49,080 nucleotides of DNA, from contig ONAI01000004.1 of NCBI GenBank assembly GCA_900315755.1, positions 1 through 49,080 of the forward strand. The letters are read 5' to 3'. Position 1 is the stretch's first letter. Each line of letters starts with the position of its first letter. A program made the position numbers and the translations under genes. This DNA comes from an uncultured Ruminococcus sp. (GTDB lineage Bacteria; Bacillota; Clostridia; Oscillospirales; Ruminococcaceae). The notes beneath the pieces were generated by a model. The model worked only from the letters and a program-made list of their open reading frames with translations. It had not been told where the DNA came from and searched no databases. Shown here piece after piece: positions 32,808 to 41,870 of this stretch.

Positions 32808-34175
32808 TTATGCTTTGCTCTTATCTCTGATATTCTTTATGATGTCATCAACAAGGTTTTTAAGGTTGGAATCTTTTTCCATTGCGTCAGAAACGCTTGT
32901 AACTGAGTAAACGATAGTTGAATGATCTCTTCCGCCGAACTCAGTACCGATAGAAGCAAGCGGCATACCTGTTATCTCACGAACTACGAAAATAGCTACT
33001 TTACGTGCTATCGAGATCTGTGATGAACGCTTGTTAGAACGTATATCTTCAGCTGAAACGCCGTAAACAGTTGATACCTCTGAGATGATCTTCTCAACTG
33101 TGATAGGTATAGGCTGCTCATCTGTAAGCACATCCCTGATGACGCTCTGAGCCATAGAAATTGTTATCGGGCTTCCTGCAAAGTGATTGAGAGCCTTGAG
33201 ACGTACAACAGCGCCTTCAAGCTGACGAATGTTGGATTTAAGGCGATTAGCCATGAATTCAGCCACTTCGCTCGGCATTTTGAGTTCAAGGAGTTCAGAT
33301 TTTCTGTTGATTATAGCAAGTCTTGTTTCATAGTCAGGGGCAGATATATCAGCGATAAGACCGCCTTCAAATCTGGTCCTGAGTCTTTCTTCAAGAGTGA
33401 GGAGCTCCTTCGGAGGCTTATCTGATGTGATAACGATCTGTCTGCCGTCCTGATGGAGCTTATAGAATGTATGGAAGAATTCTTCCTGCATACGTTCCTT
33501 GCCTGAGAAGAATTGAATATCGTCGATAAGAAGAATATCGGCGTTTCTGTATTTATCGTGGAAATCTGATATGAGACCGTTATTTATAGCGTTTACGAGG
33601 TCGCTGCCAAATGTTTCACTGGTAACATATACGATATTGAAATCCGGATTATTTTTGCGGACTTCGTTTGCAATAGCTGTGATAAGGTGAGTTTTTCCCA
33701 TTCCTGAAGGACCATATATGAAGAGCGGATTGTAGTCAGGAACAGCTTTTACGCCGCAGTTCTTGGCAACAGCCTTACTGCAGGCAAGAGCAAACTCATT
33801 TGATCTTCCTTCAATGAAGGTATCGAAAGTATAGTCATAGTTAGCGAATTTATAAGTCTTTTCGAGTTCAGCGTGTTTCTGTTCGAGTTCATCATCTGTC
33901 GGAACCTTGATCTTATTTGATTCATCTGTTTCGCTGTTGATGATGATATTAACTTCAAAGCCGAGGATATTATAGAAAGCCTCTTTCAGAATATCGCCGT
34001 ATTTATTGAAAACTATATCTCTCTGGAAATCTGTCTGAACGATGAATACAGCGTCTGTACCGTTAAAGCTTACGGGTTTCATCTGGTCAATCCAAGTAGT
34101 GATAGCGATTGCGGGGATATTTTTCTGAAGGCAGTATTGTTTAACATTTTCAAAAACTTCCTCAAAAGAATTCAT
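32808..34175 (-). CDS. dnaA: chromosomal replication initiator protein DnaA
   Basis: A 455-residue AAA+ initiator that binds DnaA boxes and melts the origin. Domain I (about 1-85) is followed by a short linker, then the AAA+ domain with Walker A YGPSGMGKTHLI (near residue 151), Walker B ILLIDDIQFF (near 213) and the sensor/arginine-finger region LRTRFEGGLIADI. The C-terminal DNA-binding domain carries the signature FGGRDHSTIVYSV. GGAGGT lies just before the ATG. Transcription is leftward from the promoter at 34249-34277. Confidence 0.98.
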   Translation of the reverse strand: MNSFEEVFENVKQYCLQKNIPAIAITTWIDQMKPVSFNGTDAVFIVQTDFQRDIVFNKYGDILKEAFYNILGFEVNIIINSETDESNKIKVPTDDELEQKHAELEKTYKFANYDYTFDTFIEGRSNEFALACSKAVAKNCGVKAVPDYNPLFIYGPSGMGKTHLITAIANEVRKNNPDFNIVYVTSETFGSDLVNAINNGLISDFHDKYRNADILLIDDIQFFSGKERMQEEFFHTFYKLHQDGRQIVITSDKPPKELLTLEERLRTRFEGGLIADISAPDYETRLAIINRKSELLELKMPSEVAEFMANRLKSNIRQLEGAVVRLKALNHFAGSPITISMAQSVIRDVLTDEQPIPITVEKIISEVSTVYGVSAEDIRSNKRSSQISIARKVAIFVVREITGMPLASIGTEFGGRDHSTIVYSVTSVSDAMEKDSNLKNLVDDIIKNIRDKSKA

Positions 34176-34248
34176 ATTTTACCTCCGTACGAAATAATAA
34201 TGGGAAAGAAAAATTAACGATACTTCCCTATAATAATAATATACATAT

Positions 34249-34277
34249 ATTATAGCATACCGCTGATGAAATTGCAA
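34249..34277 (-). promoter_or_regulatory. dnaA promoter
   Basis: On the minus strand: TTGCAA (34272-34277), a 17-base spacer and TATAAT (ATTATA at 34249-34254 on the + strand). The leader is about 65 bases to the ATG at 34175. Confidence 0.75.
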
Positions 34278-34553
34278 GTGATTTTATATATCAAAGAATT
34301 AGAAAATAGACTTTCTTTCCACACGTAAATTGACATACTGTTGAAAACTGTGTTGAATCACATTAAAAATCATCCTGATTTCGAGAAAAAAAGCCACGAT
34401 CGCTGTTGAAAACTTCTGAACAGTGGGAAATCGTTCATTTTTTGCCTGTATTCATAAATTGACAATATGATGAAATTTAAGAGCTGCCCTGACAGGACAT
34501 ATTGGTAAAAAAACTGAAAATATCACTTTTTTATGAAAAATTTCATAAACTGC
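34278..34553. other. dnaA-rpmH intergenic region, probable oriC upstream segment
   Basis: Non-coding DNA between the divergent dnaA and rpmH promoters. DnaA-box-like sites are CTTTCCACA 34315-34323, TGTTGAAAACT 34339-34349, TGTTGAAAACT 34404-34414 and a degenerate CAGTGGGAAA near 34421. The 18-base string TGTTGAAAACTGTGTTGA (34339-34356) also occurs at 32771-32788 beyond dnaA. Gene orientation switches here from leftward (replication genes) to rightward (rpmH onward), which is the expected place for oriC. Confidence 0.65.
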
Positions 34554-34582
34554 TTGACATCAGTACATTTTTGATATATAAT
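34554..34582 (+). promoter_or_regulatory. rpmH promoter
   Basis: A consensus sigma-A promoter: TTGACA (34554-34559), a 17-base spacer and TATAAT (34577-34582). The leader is about 105 bases and contains a TGCCGGCA palindrome near 34607. Confidence 0.9.
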
Positions 34583-34694
34583 TGGTTAGTGTAATGTTGG
34601 CAAATATGCCGGCATATTCTACAACGATATGAATATTGCGTATTTTCGCATATATTCTCAAGTATAACATAAGCTCAGAGAGGAGGATCTCATA

Positions 34695-34829
34695 ATGAAA
34701 AGAACATATCAGCCTAAGAAGCTCCACAGAAAGAAAGAGCACGGCTTTATGAAGAGAATGGCTACTAAGAACGGCAGAAAGGTTTTAGCTCGTAGAAGAT
34801 CTAAGGGCAGAGCAAGATTAACTCACTGA
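34695..34829 (+). CDS. rpmH: 50S ribosomal protein L34
   Basis: A 44-residue, highly basic protein: [18 protein letters not shown] at the start and [19 protein letters not shown] at the end, matching L34 along its whole length. AGAGGAGGAT precedes the ATG. It has a strong promoter upstream and an intrinsic terminator immediately downstream. The divergent dnaA/rpmH arrangement is a hallmark of the bacterial origin region. Confidence 0.98.
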   Translation: MKRTYQPKKLHRKKEHGFMKRMATKNGRKVLARRRSKGRARLTH

Positions 34830-34836
34830 CGACGCT

Positions 34837-34867
34837 GACCACAAAATCTATTTTTGTGGTCTTTTTT
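34837..34867 (+). terminator. terminator between rpmH and rnpA
   Basis: A stem GACCACAAAA (34837-34846) / TTTTGTGGTC (34852-34861) followed by TTTTTT (34862-34867). It should limit read-through from rpmH into rnpA. Confidence 0.9.
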
Positions 34868-34888
34868 GTTAATTACGATGGTATTTTT

Positions 34889-35260
34889 ATGCTTTATACG
34901 GAAATTTTGAATGAAAACAGAGACTTTCTGACTCTTTATAAGAAAGGCAGATATTCTGCCTCAAGATATTCTGTTATCTATGTCAGACCTAATGGCAGAT
35001 CATTTAATCGTCTTGGTATAACTGCCGGAAAGAAAATCGGAAACGCTGTTCACAGGAACAGAGCAAAAAGACTTATCCGCCTTGCTTATCGTCAATATGA
35101 GGTAGATATACCTGTCGGCATAGATATAGTAATAGTTGCAAGAGAGCCGATATGCAGTATAAAGTCTCAGGAATACTGCGGCTATATGGAAAAGCACGGA
35201 GTTAAGGAGATACAGAAAATGTTCAGGAGCTTTCCGGCTGGCGGAAAGAATAACAGATGA
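34889..35260 (+). CDS. rnpA: ribonuclease P protein component
   Basis: A 123-residue basic protein that assists the RNase P RNA in 5' tRNA processing. The RNR hallmark is clear: GNAVHRNRAKRLIRLAYR near residue 55, preceded by RLGITAGKKI. The ATG at 34889 is chosen because a GTG 33 bases earlier lies within the rpmH terminator stem. The ribosome site is weak, which fits low expression relative to L34. The stop overlaps the yidD start (ATGA). Confidence 0.93.
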   Translation: MLYTEILNENRDFLTLYKKGRYSASRYSVIYVRPNGRSFNRLGITAGKKIGNAVHRNRAKRLIRLAYRQYEVDIPVGIDIVIVAREPICSIKSQEYCGYMEKHGVKEIQKMFRSFPAGGKNNR

Positions 35261-35547
35261 AATATCTGGCTATGCTTCTGATAAAGTTCTATCAGAAATG
35301 TATCTCACCGTTCTTTCCGGCTAAATGCAAGTATCACCCTACGTGCAGTGCCTATGCAATGGAAGCTTTCAGAAAATTTGGTTTCTTCAGAGGTTTTCTG
35401 CTCGCAGGATGGAGAATACTCAGATGCAATCCGTGGTCAATGGGCGGATTTGATCCTGTTCCTGAAAAATTTACGTTCAGAGCACAAAGCTGCGATCACA
35501 CAGATATACATTCTTTTGAATGTGAAGAAGACAATAAAACTAATTAA
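35257..35547 (+). CDS. yidD: membrane protein insertion efficiency factor YidD
   Basis: A 96-residue protein with the full family core (MLLIKFYQKCISPFFPAKCKYHPTCSAYAMEAFRKFG...GWRILRCNPWSMGGFDPVP). The three conserved cysteines are in the KCKYHPTCS and RCNPW motifs. It is thought to aid YidC-dependent membrane insertion. It overlaps rnpA by 4 bp and precedes yidC, the standard order. Confidence 0.94.
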   Translation: MKYLAMLLIKFYQKCISPFFPAKCKYHPTCSAYAMEAFRKFGFFRGFLLAGWRILRCNPWSMGGFDPVPEKFTFRAQSCDHTDIHSFECEEDNKTN

Positions 35548-35559
35548 GAGGGATAAATA

Positions 35560-36684
35560 TTGAACGCAATTTATGATATTATCGGTATCCCTTTCGGATA
35601 CCTTATGATGCTGATTTACCGTATCTTCCAGAACTATGCTGTTTCGATAATCGTTTTTACTATCGTTACGAAAATAATTCTTCTTCCGGTAAACTTCAAA
35701 ACACAGAAAAATGCTGCTCGTATGCAGCTGCTTACACCTAAACTTGAAAAGCTTCGCAAAAGCTATTCAAACAATCCGCAGAGACTTCAGGAAGAACAGC
35801 AGAAGCTTTATATCCAGGAAGGCATCAATCCTATGGGAAGCTGTCTCCCGGCATTTATCCAGATGTTCCTTCTCTTCGGTGTGCTGGACGTTGTTTATAA
35901 GCCTATAACACATATCCTCAGATTCTCTAAGGGTATAAGAAAAGAAGCTGCTGCTATTGCAGGTACTAAGCTGAGCAACCTCAGAGGTGAGCTTGTCATT
36001 ATGAATGATCTTAATGATGAGCCTTCAAAGTATTCAGGTCTCCTCGATGGAGAATTCCGTACAAAAGTTAGGGAATTCAGCGATAACTTCACTATATTCG
36101 GCGCAAATCTCGGTAAAGTCCCTTCGATCCATGTTGATTGGTCAAGCAGAGAATCTATCGTTCTCTTCTCTATTCCTATCTGTGCAGGTCTTGCACAGCT
36201 TATTGCATCAGTATACAGTCAGATCCATCAGAGAAAGGTAAATCCTAATATGCAGAGCAACGGCTGTCTTACATTCATGATGTATTTCATGCCGCTCATT
36301 TCTGTATGGTTTGCTTACAGTGTTCCTGCCGGTGTTGGTTTCTACTGGATATGGTCCGCACTCTTTTCATTCTTTATTACTTTCGCCCTCAACCACTATT
36401 TTACTCCCGAACGTACTGAGGCGATCAATGAGAAGGAAAAAGAAAAAGCACGTATTTATGCTGAAAAACATCCTGAGAAGAAAACATTTATGCAGAGAAT
36501 GCTCGAACAGCAGGAGCTCGCTAATCAGCAGAATTCTGGTAAAAACGGTAAAAAGTCTAACGGCGACAAGGCTTCACGTTCTGAAATGAATAAGTATAAC
36601 CGCGATAAGATCAAAGAAGCAAGAAAGCGTATGGCTGAAAAATACGGCGATGTCTACGATGATAATGATATTGATGAGGATTGA
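35560..36684 (+). CDS. yidC: membrane protein insertase YidC/Oxa1
   Basis: A 374-residue insertase that places proteins into the cytoplasmic membrane. The start is a TTG at 35560 with AGAGGG about 7 bases upstream; no ATG fits before the first helix. Membrane segments lie near residues 9-50, 88-112, 205-230 and 240-290. The 60YidC core contains FKTQKNAARMQLLTPKLEKLRKSY and 'NPMGSCLPAFIQMFLLFGVLDVVY'. An about 60-residue loop lies between TM2 and TM3, and the Lys-rich C-terminal tail (about 75 residues) may contact the ribosome. There is no N-terminal lipobox. Its last codons overlap the region just before jag. Confidence 0.93.
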   Translation: MNAIYDIIGIPFGYLMMLIYRIFQNYAVSIIVFTIVTKIILLPVNFKTQKNAARMQLLTPKLEKLRKSYSNNPQRLQEEQQKLYIQEGINPMGSCLPAFIQMFLLFGVLDVVYKPITHILRFSKGIRKEAAAIAGTKLSNLRGELVIMNDLNDEPSKYSGLLDGEFRTKVREFSDNFTIFGANLGKVPSIHVDWSSRESIVLFSIPICAGLAQLIASVYSQIHQRKVNPNMQSNGCLTFMMYFMPLISVWFAYSVPAGVGFYWIWSALFSFFITFALNHYFTPERTEAINEKEKEKARIYAEKHPEKKTFMQRMLEQQELANQQNSGKNGKKSNGDKASRSEMNKYNRDKIKEARKRMAEKYGDVYDDNDIDED

Positions 36685-36704
36685 TTCCTCAGGGAGGTAT
36701 AATA

Positions 36705-37760
36705 ATGACTGAAATTTTTACAGCAAAAACAGTTGAAGAAGCAAAAGAACTCGCAGCTAAGAAATTCGGCAAGGACATTAAAGAGATCAGATTTGAGATC
36801 GTTGATGAAGGTAAAAAAGGTCTTTTTGGTCTCGGCGCTAAGGATGCAAAGGTAAAAGCTACTATCGCTTCATCTGAGAAGAAAACAGCCGCTCCTGAAA
36901 AGAAATCAGAAGAGACTGTTAAAAAAGCTGCTCCGGAAAAAACTGTCAGCGAACAGCCTAAGATCACATTGACAGCTGCTGCTGATGTCAAGAAGGATGA
37001 AGAAAAAGCAGTTGAAACAGCTGCTGAAACAGCTCCGGCTGCTGATGTTCATGACGATGATGAAGAGTATTCACTTGATAACTTCACCCTCATTGAGGAT
37101 GAGAGCCTTATTAATCCTAAGGTAAAGCTTGCAAGAGACTATATCACAAGCATCCTCAGAGCTATCGGTGTTGACGCTGAATATAAGATATATCAGAATG
37201 AATCAGGTGCTATAATCAATATCGAGAGCGATAATAACGGTACTATAATCGGCAGAAGAGGTGAAACTCTCGATGCTATACAGTACCTCTGCTCTATCAT
37301 CGCTAATAAGGGCGATAAGGACTATTACAGAATTACTATTGATTGTCTCGGTTACAGAAATAAGAGAAAAGAAACTCTCGAACAGCTTGCTGCAAAGGTA
37401 GCTAAGTCGGTTCTCAGAACAGGAAGATCACAGCCGCTTGAGCCAATGAATCCTTATGAGAGAAGAGTTATCCATTCTGCTATTTCTAATATTGAGGGTG
37501 TTTCTTCACGTTCAGTAGGAGAAGAGCCTTACAGAAAGATAATCATTTCTTCAAATAATCCGAGAAGAAACGACAGACGTCGTGATGACCGCAGAGGCGG
37601 CAGAAGAAACGATCGCAGAGGCGGTTCAAGAAATCGTGACAGAGAGGTAACAATGGAGAGAAAGTCTGTTGACCTTTCTACGAGCTTTGAAAAGGACTAC
37701 AAGAGACCTAAGCCGGAAGATAATATGGAAGGCGGTCTCTACGGAAAGATCGAACTTTAA
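36705..37760 (+). CDS. jag: Jag/KhpB RNA-binding protein (Jag-N, KH, R3H)
   Basis: A 351-residue RNA-binding protein; in Firmicutes Jag (KhpB) acts with KhpA in post-transcriptional control linked to cell elongation. The ATG at 36705 is preceded by GGGAGGT. The Jag N-terminal domain is MTEIFTAKTVEEAKELAAKKFGKD...GLFGLGAKDAKVKA (1-50). A Lys/Ala/Glu linker (about 52-125) precedes the KH-II domain (IINIESDNNGTIIGRRGETLDAIQYL, about 165-195) and the R3H domain (MNPYERRVIHSAISNIEGVSSRSVGEEPYRKI, about 245-280). Then comes an unusual Arg/Gly/Asn/Asp-rich tail of about 70 residues with RRGG-type repeats. Confidence 0.92.
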   Translation: MTEIFTAKTVEEAKELAAKKFGKDIKEIRFEIVDEGKKGLFGLGAKDAKVKATIASSEKKTAAPEKKSEETVKKAAPEKTVSEQPKITLTAAADVKKDEEKAVETAAETAPAADVHDDDEEYSLDNFTLIEDESLINPKVKLARDYITSILRAIGVDAEYKIYQNESGAIINIESDNNGTIIGRRGETLDAIQYLCSIIANKGDKDYYRITIDCLGYRNKRKETLEQLAAKVAKSVLRTGRSQPLEPMNPYERRVIHSAISNIEGVSSRSVGEEPYRKIIISSNNPRRNDRRRDDRRGGRRNDRRGGSRNRDREVTMERKSVDLSTSFEKDYKRPKPEDNMEGGLYGKIEL

Positions 37761-37766
37761 TTTGCA

Positions 37767-37825
37767 GGGACGGCTCGTCCGTCCCCGAATACTTTATTCA
37801 ACGGCAGCTTTGCCGTTGTTTTTTT
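37767..37825 (+). terminator. double hairpin terminator between jag and mnmE
   Basis: A first stem GGGACGG/CCGTCCC (about 37768-37784). Then CAACGGCA (37799-37806) / TGCCGTTG (37811-37818) is followed by TTTTTTT (37819-37825). The mnmE ribosome site AGGAG begins at the very end of the T-run, so read-through or a promoter overlapping the hairpins must serve mnmE. Confidence 0.85.
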
Positions 37826-37838
37826 AGGAGTGATAGAT

Positions 37839-39200
37839 TTGTCAACGATTGCTGCTGTTTCAACTCCGGATGCAACCGGCGGTATCGCAGTGATAAGGAT
37901 CTCCGGCGAAAAAGCATTGGAGATCGCTGATAAAGTATTTACGTCTGTGAGCGGAAAAAAGGCTGTTGATATGGAGGGCTATACCTGCGCTTACGGATAT
38001 GCGTCTGACGGTGATGAACGTCTTGATGACTGTATATTGACTGTATTTCGTGCGCCTCACAGTTATACCGGCGAGAATACTGCCGAGATCTCGTGTCATG
38101 GGGGAATATATGTAACGAGACGTATTCTTCGCACCCTGATTAATAATGGTGCTGATAATGCTATGCCGGGCGAATTTACTAAACGTGCGTTTTTAAATGG
38201 TAAGCTTGATCTCACTCAGGCTGAGGCTGTTATGGATGTTATTTCAGCTAAGAGTGAACGCGAATTAAAAATGGCGGAAGAACTTCGTGATGGTGCTGCT
38301 TTTAAGCTTGCAGACAAGTGCTCGGGAAAGCTTATCAAGATACTCGGTGACCTTGCTGCGTGGGCTGATTATCCGGAAGAGGACATTCCTGCTGTTGAGC
38401 CTGAGAATCTGAAAAAGGTTCTTGTGGATGTCCGCAAAGAGCTTTCGTCGCTTGTTCAGAATTACGATGCCGGAAGAATTATCCGCGAAGGTATTATGAC
38501 TGCTATTGTTGGAAGACCAAATGTTGGAAAGTCTACCCTTTTCAATTCATTGAGCGGAGTTCAGAGAAGTATTGTTACTGATATTGCCGGTACTACACGC
38601 GACATCGTTGAGGAAACTGTTCGCCTCGGAGATATTGTACTTCGCCTTTCTGATACTGCCGGTATCAGGAATACTGACGATGTGATCGAGGGTATCGGAG
38701 TTGAAATGGCTGAAAAAATGATTGATTCAGCTGAACTTGTAATTGCTGTTTTTGATGGCGGTTGTCCGCTGACCGAGGACGATTTATATTTAATTAATAA
38801 AATTAATAATAAAAATACAGTAGCAGTAATCAATAAAAATGATATTGATCTAAAGCTTGATACTTCAATTTTTAAAGATAGTAATATACAATTCGTATAT
38901 TTATCAGCCAAAGAAAATACCGGTATTTCTGAATTAAAATCTGCTATTGAAAACATATTTATGCTGAATGAGGCTTCTTTCAATACTGTTTCGGCAGCTA
39001 ATGAACGACAGAAATGCTGTATAGACAAAGCTGTGTCATCTATTGAAAGTGCAATTGCTGCCATTGATTCCGGCGAACTTCTCGATGCTGTTAATGTCCT
39101 GATCGATGAAGCGGAGCAGTCTCTGCTTGAACTTACGGGCAAAAAAATTACTGATTCTGTTGTTGATGAGGTATTTTCAAGATTCTGTGTCGGCAAATAG
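37839..39200 (+). CDS. mnmE: tRNA modification GTPase MnmE
   Basis: A 453-residue GTPase that with MnmG adds the aminomethyl-type group to wobble uridine 34 of tRNAs. The start is a TTG at 37839 giving the family N-terminus M-STIAAVSTPDATGGIAVIRISG, with AGGAG 8 bases upstream; a GTG at 37830 overlaps that site. The formate/THF-binding N-domain is followed by the G domain (GRPNVGKSTLFN near 224, DIAGTTRD near 249, DTAG, NKND) and the C-terminal CVGK with the required cysteine. The length is typical. Confidence 0.96.
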   Translation: MSTIAAVSTPDATGGIAVIRISGEKALEIADKVFTSVSGKKAVDMEGYTCAYGYASDGDERLDDCILTVFRAPHSYTGENTAEISCHGGIYVTRRILRTLINNGADNAMPGEFTKRAFLNGKLDLTQAEAVMDVISAKSERELKMAEELRDGAAFKLADKCSGKLIKILGDLAAWADYPEEDIPAVEPENLKKVLVDVRKELSSLVQNYDAGRIIREGIMTAIVGRPNVGKSTLFNSLSGVQRSIVTDIAGTTRDIVEETVRLGDIVLRLSDTAGIRNTDDVIEGIGVEMAEKMIDSAELVIAVFDGGCPLTEDDLYLINKINNKNTVAVINKNDIDLKLDTSIFKDSNIQFVYLSAKENTGISELKSAIENIFMLNEASFNTVSAANERQKCCIDKAVSSIESAIAAIDSGELLDAVNVLIDEAEQSLLELTGKKITDSVVDEVFSRFCVGK

Positions 39201-39216
39201 TGTTTCACGTGAAACA
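39201..39216. promoter_or_regulatory. parS site
   Basis: TGTTTCACGTGAAACA, a perfect 16-bp match to the Spo0J/ParB-binding palindrome. It begins directly after the mnmE stop codon and ends 14 bases before the mnmG start, just upstream of its ribosome site AAAGGAG. Confidence 0.95.
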
Positions 39217-39230
39217 AAAGGAGTGATAAG

Positions 39231-41108
39231 ATGAATTACAATATGGGCGAATTTGATGTTGCTGTTGTCGGCGCAGGTCATGCTGGTGTTGAGGCAGCGC
39301 TTGCTTCTGCGCGGCTTGGATGCAAAACGGTCATGTTTACAATTTCACTTGACCAAATTGCAAATATGCCATGTAACCCGTCAATTGGCGGTACTGCGAA
39401 AGGTCATCTCGTTCGTGAAATAGACGCACTTGGCGGTGAAATGGGAAAAGTTGCGGATAAATGCTTCATTCAGAGCAGAATGTTGAATCGTGGTAAAGGT
39501 CCGGCTGTGCACAGTTTAAGAGTACAAGCAGATCGTGTGAAGTACCATAATTATATGAAGGAAGTATGTGAAAAGCAGCAGAATCTGTTCGTAAAGCAAG
39601 CTGAAGTTGCTGAAATTATTGTAGAGGACGGAAAAATTTCCGGGATAAGAACATCGCTCGGTGCTGAATATTCTGTGAAAGCTGTCATAATTTCCACAGG
39701 TACTTACCTTAAAGGTAAAATTCACATCGGCGAAAAATCATACGAAAGCGGACCTGATTCCGCATTGCCAAGCAAGTATCTTTCAAAAAGTCTTACTGAC
39801 TGCGGAGTTGAGCTTCGCCGTTTTAAAACAGGTACTCCCTGCCGTGTTAATAAAAGAAGTATAAACTTTGACATTATGGAACGTCAGGACGGAGATCAGC
39901 AAATAACTCCGTTTTCATTTGAAACTGATCCTGCTACTCTTGATAATAAAGTCTCATGCTACGTTACTTATACTAACAGTAAAACACATGAAGTGATACT
40001 TGCAAACCTCGACAGATCGCCTTTATACTCGGGAAAAATTGAAGGTGTTGGACCAAGATATTGTCCGTCAATCGAGGACAAAATTGTGAGATTTTCTGAT
40101 AAGCCAAGACATCAGTTGTTCGTAGAGCCGATGGGGCTTACAACAGAAGAATACTATTTACAGGGAATGTCATCATCGCTGCCAGAGGACGTTCAGCTCG
40201 CTTTTTTAAAGACAATAGACGGACTTGAGGATGTTGAGATAATGCGTCCTGCATACGCAATTGAATATGATTGCTGCAATCCAACACAGCTTCTGCCTAC
40301 TCTTGAGTTTAAAAAAATCAAAGGACTTTATGGCGCAGGACAGTTCAATGGCAGCTCTGGATACGAAGAAGCGGCAGCACAAGGAATAGTTGCAGGCATA
40401 AATGCTGCTTTGAAAATAAAAAATCGTGAGCCAATGATCCTCGACAGAGCAAGTTCATATATTGGTACGCTTGTTGATGATCTTGTTACTAAAGGATGCT
40501 CAGATCCTTATAGGATGATGACTTCCAGAAGTGAGTACAGGCTTGTTTTGAGGCAGGATAATGCAGATCAGCGCCTTACTCCTATTGGTCATAAACTCGG
40601 ACTGATTTCCGATGCGAGATATGAGCGGCTTATGGAAAAAATCAGGCTGACTGATGAAGAAATCCATCGTGTAAAAACTACTAATATTGCACCAAGTGAC
40701 AGCTTGAATGTTTTTCTTGAGAGTAAGGGTACTTCTATTCTTACAACAGGCTGTAAATTAGCTGATCTCATTAGACGTCCTCAGCTGAATTATGACGATA
40801 TTGCAGCTTTTGATAAGAACAGACCTCTCCTTCCTGATGACGTTTGTGAACAGGTTGATCTTCAGATAAAATATGAAGGCTACATATCTAAGCAGTTGGA
40901 TCAGATTGAGCTTATGCGTAAATTTGAAAACGTAAAGCTTCCTGAAAACACTGATTATAGCCAAGTTAGAGGTCTAAGACTTGAGGCTGTCGAGAAGTTG
41001 AATAAGCTTCAGCCATTTTCAATTGGTCAGGCTTCACGTATTTCTGGTGTGTCACCAGCTGATGTTTCATTGCTGTCTGTGTGGCTGCAAAAATCTAAGG
41101 AGAAGTAA
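39231..41108 (+). CDS. mnmG: tRNA uridine-5-carboxymethylaminomethyl modification enzyme MnmG
   Basis: A 625-residue FAD enzyme, partner of MnmE in wobble uridine modification. The FAD-binding motif [21 protein letters not shown] (residues 9-29), the [22 protein letters not shown] block, [11 protein letters not shown], '[22 protein letters not shown]' and the C-terminal [19 protein letters not shown] are all family hallmarks, and the length is normal. AAAGGAG precedes the ATG, with a parS site just before that. Confidence 0.97.
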   Translation: MNYNMGEFDVAVVGAGHAGVEAALASARLGCKTVMFTISLDQIANMPCNPSIGGTAKGHLVREIDALGGEMGKVADKCFIQSRMLNRGKGPAVHSLRVQADRVKYHNYMKEVCEKQQNLFVKQAEVAEIIVEDGKISGIRTSLGAEYSVKAVIISTGTYLKGKIHIGEKSYESGPDSALPSKYLSKSLTDCGVELRRFKTGTPCRVNKRSINFDIMERQDGDQQITPFSFETDPATLDNKVSCYVTYTNSKTHEVILANLDRSPLYSGKIEGVGPRYCPSIEDKIVRFSDKPRHQLFVEPMGLTTEEYYLQGMSSSLPEDVQLAFLKTIDGLEDVEIMRPAYAIEYDCCNPTQLLPTLEFKKIKGLYGAGQFNGSSGYEEAAAQGIVAGINAALKIKNREPMILDRASSYIGTLVDDLVTKGCSDPYRMMTSRSEYRLVLRQDNADQRLTPIGHKLGLISDARYERLMEKIRLTDEEIHRVKTTNIAPSDSLNVFLESKGTSILTTGCKLADLIRRPQLNYDDIAAFDKNRPLLPDDVCEQVDLQIKYEGYISKQLDQIELMRKFENVKLPENTDYSQVRGLRLEAVEKLNKLQPFSIGQASRISGVSPADVSLLSVWLQKSKEK

Positions 41109-41109
41109 A

Positions 41110-41814
41110 ATGCTGCCTGAATTTGAATTATCTTGCTCAAAATTTGAGCAGTATGGCCTTACATTAGATCATAGTACATATAATAAATTAGACAATTACG
41201 CACAGTATCTTGTAAGCTACAATGAAAATGTCAACCTTACTGCAATAACCCAGCCTGATGAAATACTTATAAAGCATTTTATTGACAGCATTTTGCTTTG
41301 CAAATATGCGAATATACCACAGAACGCGTCAATTATTGATGTTGGAACAGGTGCTGGTTTCCCTTCTGTACCGCTGAAACTCTACCGACCTGATATAAGC
41401 ATAACACTTCTGGACAGCTTGAATAAGAGAATTGTTTTCCTTCAAAATTTGTGTGAAATGCTTGAAATTGAAGCAGAGTTTATTCATGGACGTGCTGAGG
41501 ACTACGGTAAAAAGACTGAGTACCGTGAAAAATTTGATGTTTCTTGTGCAAGAGCAGTAGCTAATATGTCGCTGCTTAGTGAATTGTGTCTGCCTTTTGT
41601 TAAAGTAGGAGGACAATTCTTGTCAATGAAAGGTCCTTCTGAGGATATTTCTGCCGGTATGAATGCTGTAAAACTGCTTGGCGGAGCGTTAAAGGACGAT
41701 ATAGCATACGGACTTGAAACTGATGAAAGGCGAATAATTATTATAGATAAAATATCGCAGACTTCGTCAAAATATCCGCGCAATAGCAGTCAGATCAAGA
41801 AGAAACTGCTTTGA
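41110..41814 (+). CDS. rsmG: 16S rRNA (guanine527-N7)-methyltransferase RsmG
   Basis: A 234-residue SAM-dependent methyltransferase acting on G527 of 16S rRNA. The ATG at 41110 is chosen because AAGGAG at 41097-41102 sits 7 bases upstream, inside the mnmG end; a longer frame inside mnmG is rejected. Family blocks are NLTAITQPDEILIKHFIDSI (near 40), the SAM motif IIDVGTGAGFPSVPLKLY (near 75), 'ITLLDSLNKRIVFLQNL' and 'SCARAVANMSLLSELCLPFVKVGG'. A terminator follows. Confidence 0.95.
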   Translation: MLPEFELSCSKFEQYGLTLDHSTYNKLDNYAQYLVSYNENVNLTAITQPDEILIKHFIDSILLCKYANIPQNASIIDVGTGAGFPSVPLKLYRPDISITLLDSLNKRIVFLQNLCEMLEIEAEFIHGRAEDYGKKTEYREKFDVSCARAVANMSLLSELCLPFVKVGGQFLSMKGPSEDISAGMNAVKLLGGALKDDIAYGLETDERRIIIIDKISQTSSKYPRNSSQIKKKLL

Positions 41815-41834
41815 ATATATAGAATAATATTGTT

Positions 41835-41870
41835 AATACCGCTAAAATGTCGAGTTTTAGCGGTATTTTT
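41835..41870 (+). terminator. terminator after rsmG
   Basis: A perfect 13-bp stem AATACCGCTAAAA (41835-41847) / TTTTAGCGGTATT (41855-41867) followed by TTT. Confidence 0.9.

Noticed and set aside
34856-34888. GTG-initiated extension of rnpA
   Set aside because: It would start inside the rpmH terminator stem and adds residues not found in RnpA proteins.
41023-41109. N-terminal extension of rsmG inside mnmG
   Set aside because: A good AAGGAG plus ATG at 41110 gives the normal RsmG length.
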